DNA of 13,819 nt from Pseudo-nitzschia pungens (lineage: Eukaryota > Bacillariophyta > Bacillariophyceae > Bacillariales > Bacillariaceae): positions 1 to 13,819 of the forward strand of contig JAYLWG010000023.1 in assembly GCA_037355855.1 (NCBI GenBank), in the 5' to 3' direction. A program made the position numbers and the translations under genes. How positions within the stretch are numbered: position 1 is the stretch's first letter; each line of letters starts with the position of its first letter. The notes under the pieces are model-generated. The model was not told the origin of the DNA. It saw only the letters and a program-made list of their open reading frames with translations, and did not search any database. Shown piece by piece: positions 4,968-13,342 of this stretch.

Positions 4968-7356
4968 AACAGGAGGACGGTATATTACTTTCAGTAAGGG
5001 GCCTTTTACTGGTCGTGCTTCCATTCCCACCCCCATCCAAACTCTTCGTAAAACTCCAGCAGGATCCCGGCTATGGACTGGGTGTCCAAGTCCCACTCAC
5101 TTCTTCAGCAAGAAAGATGGGAATGACAAGAAATCCATCCATGATGTCTGTCAGTCTGCCATCCCTCCAGCATATGCTCACGCTTTTCCTGACAACCCTG
5201 AGTGGAGAACTGCTTCTGTGGAGTCCCTGGTTTCCCTTGCTACTCTCTGCTTTCAAGCCTCTGAAGACTGGACCAAGCAACCTTCCGGCCATGCTCTGAG
5301 GAGATGTCTTATTGGTTTGGCCAAGATGTCACCTGAGTGTTTTGAAACCATGTACTGTGAAGGCAACCTTTTGCCCAGCACTGAAGGCAAAGTTTGGTTG
5401 GCAGCTAACCAGGTACTTGGATCCCACTGGCATTTCAAGAAGAGACCTCCACCACCTGCGCCAACTGCGGTTGATGATGCTTCCACTTCCAAATCAGTGT
5501 CCTTTCTTCCTGGTGGTGGTGATGCTACTGTCTTGTCCTCTTCTGCTGGGCATTTCCTCCAACGCCGAGGGGTTTGCTCAAGTGATTCCCGAGCTCCAGT
5601 GGATGTCACTGCTGGCACCAAGTGTTCTCATAGTTCTTATGTCACTCTGTCCCTTCCAAGGTTGATGTCACAACGCCCTGGGGAACTGTATGATGAACTG
5701 CTCAAGTCTCTCAAGGAAGCTTTGGATCTACTTTGGACTGTTGACAAGCGCCTGGTGTTGTATGTTTTTCCCTCAAGAGCCCGGCTCAACCCCAAGGCCA
5801 AGCCTGTTACCAAGCTTTGGACTACCCTTCCCAACAGGAAAACCTTGGAATTGTATGTTGCTCAGCTCTGGCTTCGCAGCAGAACTGCTCCTCACCTACG
5901 CTTCTTTGTGGGACACAGTGTTTCCCTGGAGACTCTATTGTCTGTCTCCTTGCTCCAGAGGCTCAGAGATCGTGACATGGACTTGAAGTTTGACCACATC
6001 CAGGCCCCAGTTATTGTCACCTGTGGCTTTCTCCTTGGATCATACATGCAGAGTTTTGATCTTGACCACTACAACGAATTGCTTCAGACTCATCCCAGGT
6101 TTCAGGCATGTCCTATTGCTGTCATCAGGAAGAATATCAGCCTGGACAACTCCAGAACTCCTGATCCCCATCCGGTTCTGGCTGCTCATGTTTTATGTGA
6201 TGCTACAAAGCGCGCCCAAACCGTTAAGCTCCTCAAAGCCCAGTTCAATCGGTGCAAACCTTCCGACATTGCCTCTCTCCCTGATGGTAAATTCTACAAG
6301 TTTATTGAGACAGCTACCAATCCTTCTGACAGACCCCTTCCCCCTTCCAAGCTCAAGACTGTTCGCCAAGCTAAGCACCGCCAAGCCAAATTTATTGAGA
6401 GCCATGAAACTGCTCCTGTTTTGGGGGTAGTTGATCTTGATCTTCCTGTTGATTTGGGCCAAGGGCTGGGTATGAAGACACTGTGCAGTGTGCTTATGGG
6501 CATCAGAACCCGTGACAATTGGTCATGGCCTCTCTTTCTTTCTGTTGATACCAGTTCATACCGGGGTGAGATCCTTGCTTTGTACAACATCACTACCAAG
6601 GCTGAAGCCATGGCCATGTTGTCTTTCCTGCCTATTTTTTTGGAGGCTCAGTATGGTTCTTGTGTTAGACAATGGTTCTCTTCTGAGTGCTTGACTGAAA
6701 TGGAGGCTTACCATTGGGATGCTGCTGCCAATTGTGTGGTGGAAACTGCACCAGCTGCAGACCCAATGCAGGATGACTCTGTTCCCTTTTTTGGTGATGG
6801 GGATGCCAGAGATTGGGAGCTTGTTGATGATGACTTGTCAGTTGACCTTGCCCCAGACCTCACTTTTGATCTAGATTTGTACTTTAACCTCCAAGCTCGT
6901 GCTGACAGTGGTGGTGGTGGCTTTGATGACTCCCAATCAATGGATACTTTAGCTACAGGCACTTCCAATCTCACTGCTGTCCAGGCTTCACCGCCTGCAG
7001 GTGGTGCTCCTCCTGGAGGTGACCCTCCCAATGCTGCCAAGGCTGGTGCCTCCCCTGGTGTCTCTCCTGATGTCTCACCTGCAGTTCCTGATCCTCCCAA
7101 TGCTGCCATGGCTGGTGTCTCCCCTGTGGCCTCTCCTGATGCCTCAACTGCAGTTCCTGCTGTCCTGCCTTCTGGTTTGCCTGGTGGTGAGGAAGATGCA
7201 GCCTCTGCTTTGAGGGTTGGAGTTGCTGCTATTGCATTCTCCTCCAGCCATGATGCTAGTGTCAGTGATTTGAGCCATGCCAATGTCTCCACCAAATCAG
7301 CTCCGGCAACTCTTTCTTCCGTGCGACAGACTCGGTTTCCTTCTGATCATGGTTAG
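4906..7356 (+). CDS. Non-LTR retrotransposon ORF1 protein, 5' end unclear
   Basis: The frame is open from 4906 to the TAG at 7354-7356, but the first in-frame ATG is only at 5326. The apparent coding signal begins just after H1', so the true start is probably missing, spliced in, or replaced at the palindrome junction. The protein has no CCHC knuckle that I can see. A stretch reading SVDTSSYRGEILALYNI followed by EAMAMLSFLPIFLEAQYG and CVRQWF resembles ORF1 proteins I associate with diatom retroelements; this is memory of a pattern, not a search. The C-terminal third has an Asp-rich acidic stretch, then two copies of a Pro/Ala/Ser repeat (DPPNAA.AG.SP..SPD.S.AVP, about 7020-7160). ORF1 products of this kind usually bind the element RNA. 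ORF2 starts inside its last codons. Confidence 0.75.
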   Translation: MFLGARASEYSILRVRHVPTKTGGRYITFSKGPFTGRASIPTPIQTLRKTPAGSRLWTGCPSPTHFFSKKDGNDKKSIHDVCQSAIPPAYAHAFPDNPEWRTASVESLVSLATLCFQASEDWTKQPSGHALRRCLIGLAKMSPECFETMYCEGNLLPSTEGKVWLAANQVLGSHWHFKKRPPPPAPTAVDDASTSKSVSFLPGGGDATVLSSSAGHFLQRRGVCSSDSRAPVDVTAGTKCSHSSYVTLSLPRLMSQRPGELYDELLKSLKEALDLLWTVDKRLVLYVFPSRARLNPKAKPVTKLWTTLPNRKTLELYVAQLWLRSRTAPHLRFFVGHSVSLETLLSVSLLQRLRDRDMDLKFDHIQAPVIVTCGFLLGSYMQSFDLDHYNELLQTHPRFQACPIAVIRKNISLDNSRTPDPHPVLAAHVLCDATKRAQTVKLLKAQFNRCKPSDIASLPDGKFYKFIETATNPSDRPLPPSKLKTVRQAKHRQAKFIESHETAPVLGVVDLDLPVDLGQGLGMKTLCSVLMGIRTRDNWSWPLFLSVDTSSYRGEILALYNITTKAEAMAMLSFLPIFLEAQYGSCVRQWFSSECLTEMEAYHWDAAANCVVETAPAADPMQDDSVPFFGDGDARDWELVDDDLSVDLAPDLTFDLDLYFNLQARADSGGGGFDDSQSMDTLATGTSNLTAVQASPPAGGAPPGGDPPNAAKAGASPGVSPDVSPAVPDPPNAAMAGVSPVASPDASTAVPAVLPSGLPGGEEDAASALRVGVAAIAFSSSHDASVSDLSHANVSTKSAPATLSSVRQTRFPSDHG

Positions 7357-7889
7357 ATTTTCTGGTATGAGGTTTGATGGGATGCCTTCCAATCCAAATC
7401 CCATCAATGCTTCTACTGATTCTCCCTTTTCCCCCTCCGCCTCTTTCCCTGCTTCTCAATTTGTACAATTAACTCTTCATGGAGACTCTCTTGCTGCTAA
7501 GGATTCTGATAGTTTTGGTCATCCTTTTCCTCAAGCTCCATCATCTAATTCCACCATCATCACCTTTCAAAACATTGGGCCTCAGCGTCGAGCTGCTTTT
7601 ATGTCCAGGTCCAAGCACAACTCTCGTCAATTTGTCAAGAGCAACGCCAGTGTGGCGCTTTTTGCTGAACATTGTTTGAATGAATCCAAACTCCTGCCCT
7701 GTGATCTTTTCAATCGGCGCATGAAGAATGTCTGTCCCTCAAGTTTTTCCTATCTTGCCAACAACAAGCATGAAGCTTCTGACTGCACATGGCTTCAGCC
7801 TGGAGGCACAGGTTTTTCCATTGACCAATTGTTCAGTTCCCACAAGGTTGCTCATGGGGCTGATCCTTCTGGTCTTGGCAGATGGTCCT
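7349..7889 (+). CDS. Non-LTR retrotransposon ORF2, part 1: start of the endonuclease domain
   Basis: The ATG at 7349-7351 overlaps the ORF1 stop (ATGGTTAG), a layout typical of stop-start coupled translation. An in-frame ATG at 7277 is possible but lies deep in ORF1. After about 70 Ser/Pro-rich residues comes an AP-type endonuclease start: IITFQNIG with the metal-site Asn, AEHCLNESK with the catalytic Glu, and later GGTGFS. The frame is cut at 7889 by an LTR element. Removing 7890-10710 and one copy of the GTCCT duplication rejoins the codons exactly (Arg-Trp-Ser-Phe-Val) into part 2. The present readthrough into the LTR ends after 22 foreign codons, so the protein made from this copy would be a truncated endonuclease. 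Confidence 0.85.
7885..7889. repeat. Target site duplication GTCCT, left copy
   Basis: GTCCT directly precedes the TG of the left LTR and recurs directly after the CA of the right LTR (10711-10715). A 5-bp duplication is standard for LTR-element integrases. Confidence 0.95.
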
Positions 7890-8259
7890 TGTTACGGTCT
7901 AAGGTAGAATTAGATGGCGTAATACGGGATAGAGGTATTTTAAAGATGAAAGGTTAATAAATTGTGTTATAAAAGAGAATGGTTGAATACTTTACGAGAT
8001 GGGAATGATTCCTTGAGTATGGAATGAATGATCGAACAATGATATTATTGTTCGTCGGGCATAATATCAATAATCGTTGAGTCACTTGAATCTTTGTTTA
8101 TCTTGATATTTGAATATCCAATTAGTATTGGATTGCATGTGTATTCTTGTATGTTGAATATTCAATATATGTACATGAATATCCTACATATTGGAGTATA
8201 TGTGGGATTCAATAATCATTTAGAGTCTCTCGTAGGGATGCCTACGCCAGCCCATCACA
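7890..8259 (-). repeat. 3' LTR (left copy)
   Basis: This is 370 bp, beginning TGTTACGG and ending CATCACA on the plus strand. It differs from the right LTR at three transitions (near 8164, 8204 and 8254). In all three the right LTR and the second element agree, so the changes arose here. It contains the perfect inverted repeat CGAACAAT...ATTGTTCG (about 8033-8054) and ATCCAAT..ATTGGAT (about 8115-8132). Confidence 0.95.
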
Positions 8260-8272
8260 TAGTTCCCCAATG
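8260..8272 (-). other. Polypurine tract of the LTR element
   Basis: On the minus strand the bases immediately before the left LTR read ATTGGGGAACTA. This purine-rich run is where plus-strand DNA synthesis would be primed, and it fixes the left LTR as the 3' one. The same sequence follows the LTR at 13671 in the second element. Confidence 0.7.
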
Positions 8273-8370
8273 ATTAGGTGAATTTTGCATGTGGTTCAAT
8301 ACAATAAGGTTCGGAGTTGAGTAGTATCGATGGAAAGAGATATGCTTGTTCGGAGAACCGGTTGAAGATG

Positions 8371-8823
8371 TTATATGCCATTGGAAATATTTCGAAGATA
8401 TATGGTAATGTAGATTAAAGTGGGATTGAAGAAGGTTCTTTGACACTGAAGGAATCGAAGATTTGTTTCTTGTTCGTTGTCGTGCTTGGAGTTTTCATCA
8501 CGACATATTGTTAAAAATAGAAAAAGAGTCGAAGAAAATTCTTTTCCTCCCCCAACTGTGATGTACCTCTCGGGGTAGTGGAGCTGATTTGAAATTAAGT
8601 TGATTTTGAAATCGGGTGCGTGTAGGCATAAAAACACCTCCTGTTGTAATAGGAGTTGAAGGTAGGTGAAAAGCCGGAGCGTTGAGTTGTTGTTATCGTT
8701 GTTCAAAGCCGTTGCTATGTCTGCGATTGTATAGTGACGCAGAGAGGGGACGCATTGTTTGTTACGGTTTGAATCGATGTGTAAATTCAGTTGCGATTTG
8801 CCGGATACTTTGCCGGTCTTTAT
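8371..8823 (-). pseudogene. Decayed copia-type protease region
   Basis: This is an open stretch without ATG on the minus strand, downstream of gag. Near its start it reads LHIDSN, where copia proteases have a hydrophobic-D-S-G catalytic core; the Gly is Asn here, which should abolish activity. It continues CVPSLRHYTIAD, comparable to the VADG segment, then CLHAPDFKINLISNQL (about 8628-8581), close to the conserved VP(D)LK.NLIS.QL segment that follows the protease in copia polyproteins. Beyond that the reading shows no family motif and ends at 8371. I infer a remnant of pol left after internal deletion. The NLIS-type segment is the firmest part and the rest is weaker. The reading could instead be a chance open frame. 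Confidence 0.5.
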
Positions 8824-9230
8824 TTAGGTGTATTTGCAGCAGTCGACTGGAGTTCTGAATTTTTGTAACTTCAGAGCACCTCTGTGGGTTTTGAATATGG
8901 TTTTTGTGGGATTGCTGTTTTATCTTTGGAGCTCCCTGTGGACTATTCGTTTGCCCGGAACAAGGTTGGCCTTGTTATTGCTGCTGTACCCTTTAGTTTG
9001 TTTGCGTCTGTACCCATATCGATATCGATATTGTCGATTCGATTGATTGATTGATTCATGGCATTCTTAGCGTCTGTACCCATTGCAACTGGTTCGCGTC
9101 CGAACCGATCTGCGTCCAGATCTTTATTGCGTTTGTTTGTATTTGCCATTGAATCTTTATTTATTTAATGTGGTTGATTGTCGCCGTCACTCTGGATCGG
9201 TCTTGAGCACGTGTATTTAGTTCGAACATT
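8824..9230 (-). other. Non-coding spacer between gag and protease remnant
   Basis: No convincing gene is seen. A short minus-strand frame at 8943-9149 has no family motif. The stretch holds two copies of GCGTCTGTACCCAT (about 9004 and 9070) and simple repeats of ATCGAT and GATT around 9016-9057. It lies where the gag C-terminus or nucleocapsid would be in a complete element. Confidence 0.5.
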
Positions 9231-10073
9231 TTATTTGTTGCAACAGGGCTCATCTCTGTAGGTTCCTTCCCTTCTTTTCTTTGGGAGTTCTCCTCCATGC
9301 GTCATCCCAGACAGCAGAAAAGAATTTTTGTTGTCAGCGTCCGAATTGGAGCTGTTGTCGGCGTTTGAATCATATAATTGATTGCTCACGCTGTCGATAT
9401 CCGAGTCGTATGGATTGTTGATGGAGTTCTTGTTTAATCGCTCAAGGGAGCTCATATGGTCCACTATGAATTGAATAGTGGTGTGCGGTCTGATTCCGCT
9501 ATGGATTCTGCAATAGTCTTCGATCCATTGATTGGGAAAGCTGTGAAGCAGGATAGTCATCTGTTGTAGATGGTTTAGGTCAGCAGCAAAGCCTTGTAGT
9601 TTTGCAGTGTATTTGAAGAGCTGTTTCATTCGGTCTGCGTGGTCTTTGCATGATACTTTGCTGGATTTCTTCAGCATTCGAAGGTATGTATGCATGATAT
9701 CTTTTGCATATTCGGCGCTGCAGTATTGTTTGATAAAGGCTGAAAGTGCTTGCTTGTATCCATTCCTTGTAGTTGGATAATCGCGTTGGTTTCTTGTTAA
9801 GGCTCTCCACTTGGTTTGGGCATCGACGCAAAGGCATCGACCAAAGTATTTGATATATTTGGTTACTGATAGATCAAGGTCTTCAGCTGCGTTTTGGAAG
9901 GCTTCTTCGGTGTGTAGGAGTTCTTCTAGTCCTCCTTTGTCAGTGAATAGAGGGACTTTGACGCTGTCTTCTTGGTCTTTGTTATTGTAAACTGTTAGTG
10001 TAACAAGCTTGGGATTCGTGCTGTCGAAGGCTCTCTTGTAAGGAATTGGAGGATCTCTGTATAATCCTGCCAT
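9231..10073 (-). CDS. Gag-like protein of the LTR element
   Basis: The ORF has 280 codons starting with ATG in a good context (AAACATGGCA) and ending in TAA. The order KVPLFTDKGGLEELLHTEEAF, then a helical region with W in TKWRAL, then HTYLRMLKKSSKVSCKDHADRMKQL and a hydrophobic FPNQWIEDY segment, is that of retrotransposon gag domains, which form the particle coat around the element RNA. The C-terminal 70 residues are Asn/Ser/Asp-rich and there is no CCHC zinc knuckle, so RNA binding may rest on basic residues near the end (KKRREGTYR). The ORF is uninterrupted although pol is lost, which suggests it was retained by selection or that the insertion is recent. A copia origin is inferred from the protease remnant rather than from gag itself. 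Confidence 0.8.
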   Translation of the reverse strand: MAGLYRDPPIPYKRAFDSTNPKLVTLTVYNNKDQEDSVKVPLFTDKGGLEELLHTEEAFQNAAEDLDLSVTKYIKYFGRCLCVDAQTKWRALTRNQRDYPTTRNGYKQALSAFIKQYCSAEYAKDIMHTYLRMLKKSSKVSCKDHADRMKQLFKYTAKLQGFAADLNHLQQMTILLHSFPNQWIEDYCRIHSGIRPHTTIQFIVDHMSSLERLNKNSINNPYDSDIDSVSNQLYDSNADNSSNSDADNKNSFLLSGMTHGGELPKKRREGTYRDEPCCNK

Positions 10074-10340
10074 GTTTCTTGGTTTAGATGTTTCAATCGA
10101 TTCGGTGTTCGATCGATCGTATCGGTCGTTTCGTAGTAGTCGATTGTTTCGTTGTGCGATCGATTCGTATCGGCGTTTCGTAGATATCGATCGTTTCGTT
10201 CGATCGGTTATTATTGTTTGGTTTGTAGGATTTTGCTTGTCAGGGTATCGTTGTATCCCTGTTGTTTAGGATAAAGGATGTTTTGGATTCAGTACTGAGT
10301 TGGTTCTGTTTCTATTTTAAAGCACAAACAGTAATTACTG
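10074..10340 (-). promoter_or_regulatory. 5' leader of the LTR element, CGATCG/TTTCG-rich
   Basis: This lies between the 5' LTR and the gag start and has no gene. About 10095-10210 is crowded with overlapping CGATCG, GATCGAT and CGTTTCGTA words, giving many small inverted repeats. AGTAATTACT stands next to the LTR, where a primer-binding site would be, but I could not match it to a tRNA 3' end. A structured RNA leader or packaging signal is possible by position only. Confidence 0.45.
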
Positions 10341-10710
10341 TGTTACGGTCTAAGGTAGAATTAGATGGCGTAATACGGGATAGAGGTATTTTAAAGATGA
10401 AAGGTTAATAAATTGTGTTATAAAAGAGAATGGTTGAATACTTTACGAGATGGGAATGATTCCTTGAGTATGGAATGAATGATCGAACAATGATATTATT
10501 GTTCGTCGGGCATAATATCAATAATCGTTGAGTCACTTGAATCTTTGTTTATCTTGATATTTGAATATCCAATTAGTATTGGATTGCATGTGTATTCTTG
10601 TATGTTGAATATTCAGTATATGTACATGAATATCCTACATATTGGAGTATATGCGGGATTCAATAATCATTTAGAGTCTCTCGTAGGGATGCCTACGCCA
10701 GCCCGTCACA
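10341..10710 (-). repeat. 5' LTR (right copy)
   Basis: This is 370 bp, TGTTACGG to CGTCACA on the plus strand, differing from the left LTR at three positions. On the minus strand this is the upstream LTR and should carry the promoter. It is followed directly by GTCCT and the rejoined ORF2 frame. Confidence 0.95.
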
Positions 10711-10715
10711 GTCCT
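10711..10715. repeat. Target site duplication GTCCT, right copy
   Basis: This is the second copy of the 5-bp duplication. The next base resumes ORF2 in the frame left at 7889. Confidence 0.95.
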
Positions 10716-13342
10716 TTGTCAAGTTTCAGGGCAGGGATGGCTACACTGTCACCATGTTTTCTGCCTACTGCCCAGTTGAAAATGATAGGGATCTTGGCTC
10801 AGTCTGGAATCAACAGTACCGCTACTTTCAAGCAGCTGAAAATATTTTCAGTCCCAATCCATGCATTCTTTTTCACAGGGATTTGACTGCTGCCCTTCAG
10901 GCTTGTATGGGGGCAGGTGACCAGGTCATTCTTGGGATTGATCAAAATGCTGATGTTCGGACGGATGGCTTGTCCTTTGAGCTCCAGGCTCTTGGTTTCA
11001 GAGAGGCCATTCTTACCCTTCATTGTCAGTCTTCTCCTCCTGCCACCCACAACAGAAACACTACCAGAACACCAATTGATGCCATTTGGGTCTCTGAGAA
11101 TGTTGATGTTCTCAGGGCTGGGTATTGTCCCTTTGGTGGTGCCCAGGGTATGGAATCTGACCATCGCATGCTCTGGATTGAAGTCTGTAATGGCAGCATC
11201 ATGGGAAAGCATTTGCCACCTCCTGTGAGCCTCTCTCATTCCAAACTCCAGTCCTCCCACCCTCATCTGCGCCAACGGTATTTCAAGCGAGTGAGGCACA
11301 GCTTTCTCAAGGCTGGAGTGGTCTCTCTCCAAGCTAAGCTGGAGCACCTATTGGCTCAGTTTCAGACTGGGGATATTTCTGTGCGCGCTGATCTCATCAA
11401 TACATATGAAGTCCTCCATGAAACCTCCACCTCTCTCAGGCTCTCTGTTGAACAAAACCTCTGCCACACTAGAGCTGGTTTGGTTCCATGGTCACCACAG
11501 CTGCAAGTCTATCGTGATACCATTGACTTTTGGAGGCGTGTTGTTAAGTTGCGGCAGGGTGTGTCCACCAGTCATACTGTTTTGAAAAGGTTGGCCTGCA
11601 AGCTTTCTCTTTACAAAGGGGAACACAGTGATCTTTCCAGTGCTCTCCTCCATCTGAAACAAGCTTACAGGCAATACCGGGCAGTGAAGAAATTGGCCCC
11701 CTCATGGAGAGACTCCTTCAATCAAGGCCTGGTGGATGCACTTCTTGCTGAAGGCAAGCCTCACAACCAGAGTGCTTCCCAGATCCGTGCCAGGATGCGC
11801 AGGGAACAGTTTCAACGAGAACTTGGCCTTGCTGCTCGGTCTATTCGGGGACGTGCCAACAAGTCAGCTGTCTTGAGAGCTATTGCAGTTGGCCATGATG
11901 GTGTTGAACAGGTCTTGGAGTCCCAGTCTACTATGGTTCCAGCTATGGCTGAATCCAATGTCAGGTGTCAACAGCAGTGTCTTGGCACTCCTTCCATGAA
12001 TCCCTCCTTCATTCAAGATTTCGGATACCTAGGCACTGCCCATGCTTCTGCTCATGTCCTTGATGGCACATACATTCCTCCTCCTGCCACTGACAAATAC
12101 CTTTCTGAATTTCTTTCCTGTCTCAAAGTCCCTGACTCTATCCTGAGTTTGCCCCCCTTTGACTATTCAGTGTGTCCAGCTGACAATGCTGCTGCCTGGA
12201 AACGCCAGAGGGAACGCACAGCCAGTGAACCTTCTTGTTTGAGTTTGCACACCACAAGGCATTTGCCCTTGATCCCCAGCTGAACAAGTTTGACACTCTC
12301 CTGAGATCAGTCCCATTGATTGTTGGCTTCTCTCCTTCTGCTTGGCAGGTCATCACTGATGTTGAGATCTTCAAGAAACCTGGTGAATATAGAGTGGATA
12401 AGATGAGGCTTATCCAGTTGATGTCTCCTGAGTTCCAAATCAACAACAAGATGATTGGCAGACGCATTCTTGCCTATGCTGAACTTGCCAATGCAGTGGC
12501 TGTTGATCAACATGGTAGCAGGAAACACCACAAGGCCATCAACACCTGCCTGAACAAGAAGCTCATATGTGATGTGTTGCGGCAGAAGCGCAGATCTGGT
12601 GCTGTGGCTATGAATGATGCCAAGGGCTGTTATGATAGGATATCTCATCCCATTGCAGGTCTCACTCTTCAGAGCTTTGGGGTTCCTGCCCATGTGTGTG
12701 AGGTTCTCCTGTCTACTCTGCAACATGCCAAGCACCACATCAAAACTGGTTTTGGTCGGTCCGGCCCTGTGTATGGTGATGAACCTGTTCCTCTCAGTGG
12801 TTGTGGCCAAGGCAACGGTATTGGTCCAACTCTTTGGGCTTTGGTGTCAACAATTGTCTTCCGAATGATGCAACAGGCTGGGCATGGTGTCCATCTTATC
12901 ACTTCATTGTCACTGCAACTGGTTTCTCTTGTGGGTTTTGCCTTTGTGGATGACACAGATTTGTTTTGTGCTGGCTCTGATTCCTCAACATCTGGTGAGG
13001 CCTTGGCTGTTGACTTTCAGGGAGCTCTTGACAGATGGGCTGGTGGGATTATTGCCACTGGTGGTGCTATTGAACCTGCCAAATCTTTCTGCTATTTGAT
13101 TGATTTTAAATGGAATGGGTCTGGTTGGGACTATCGCTCAATTGATGAAATGCCTGGTGACTTCTCTGTTGCTGACAAGAATGGCAATCGAGCTACCCTG
13201 GATCGGTTTGAAGTTGACCATGCTGACAAGACCCTTGGGGTTTTTATCTCCATGGATGGCAATGAGGAAGCACAGATTGCTCACATGCAGTCCCAGTCTC
13301 AGTCTTTTGGCTCTCAACTCAAGGCTTCCAAGTGTGAGAAGC
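10716..13342 (+). pseudogene. Non-LTR retrotransposon ORF2, part 2: endonuclease and reverse transcriptase, one frameshift
   Basis: The endonuclease continues with SAYCPV, the metal-site segment GIDQNAD, TPIDAIWVSE and SDHRMLW, the last carrying the catalytic Asp-His. A long helical linker follows. Reverse transcriptase motifs are NDAKGCYDR (motif A, D....YD), SGCGQGNGIGPTLW (motif B), FVDDTD (motif C, F.DD) and the GGAIEPAKS region after it. The reading changes from one frame to another between about 12225 and 12250: the first ends at TGA 12281-12283, and the second is open from before 12235. The shift amounts to one missing base, most simply in the T-rich stretch near 12240. The frame is then cut at 13342 by a second LTR element, so the C-terminus lies outside the window. 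ORF2 nicks the target and copies the element RNA. This copy is inactive. Confidence 0.88.

Larger units (their letters stand above)
1..5204. repeat. Giant near-perfect palindrome, two arms of about 2.6 kb
   Basis: The reverse complement of the first bases matches the sequence ending at 5204, and the match continues inward to an axis at 2611/2612 (core GGCTTCGAAGCC, 2606-2617). Paired coordinates sum to 5205 in the outer 580 bases and drift to 5223 at the axis, because the arms differ by small indels, mostly extra bases in the left arm. I saw no clear base substitution between the arms. The arm reaches base 1, so its true outer limit is unknown. Each arm holds part of retroelement ORF1, hairpins H1 to H4, a promoter-like repeat region and one copy of a two-exon gene. 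The palindrome could be a real head-to-head duplication or partly an assembly product (see findings). Confidence 0.95.
7890..10710 (-). mobile_element. Complete non-autonomous Ty1/copia-like LTR retrotransposon
   Basis: Two 370-bp LTRs (7890-8259 and 10341-10710) with TG...CA ends enclose 2081 bp, flanked by GTCCT duplications. Orientation is minus: gag is on the minus strand, and a purine-rich TTGGGGAACTA immediately precedes the left LTR on that strand, as a polypurine tract should. No tRNA primer site was recognised inside the right LTR. Only gag and a decayed protease stretch remain. Integrase, reverse transcriptase and RNase H are absent, so mobility would depend on enzymes from another copy. 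The order gag then protease then a VPD-like leader fits the copia superfamily. The element is inserted in ORF2 of the non-LTR element, and its LTRs differ at only three positions, so it is fairly young. Confidence 0.93.

Noticed and set aside
1..5204. Viral hairpin telomere or inverted terminal repeat (parvovirus-like)
   Set aside because: The hairpins recall such termini in shape only. No replication protein or capsid gene is present, and the arms hold an intron-bearing gene and retroelement coding sequence.
10320..10341. tRNA primer-binding site next to the 5' LTR
   Set aside because: The sequence contains AGTAATTACT and lacks a TGG start complementary to a tRNA CCA end. I could not match an internal tRNA segment either.
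12225..12285. Programmed -1 frameshift in ORF2
   Set aside because: No X-XXY-YYZ slippery site or clear downstream pseudoknot is seen. A simple base loss is more likely.
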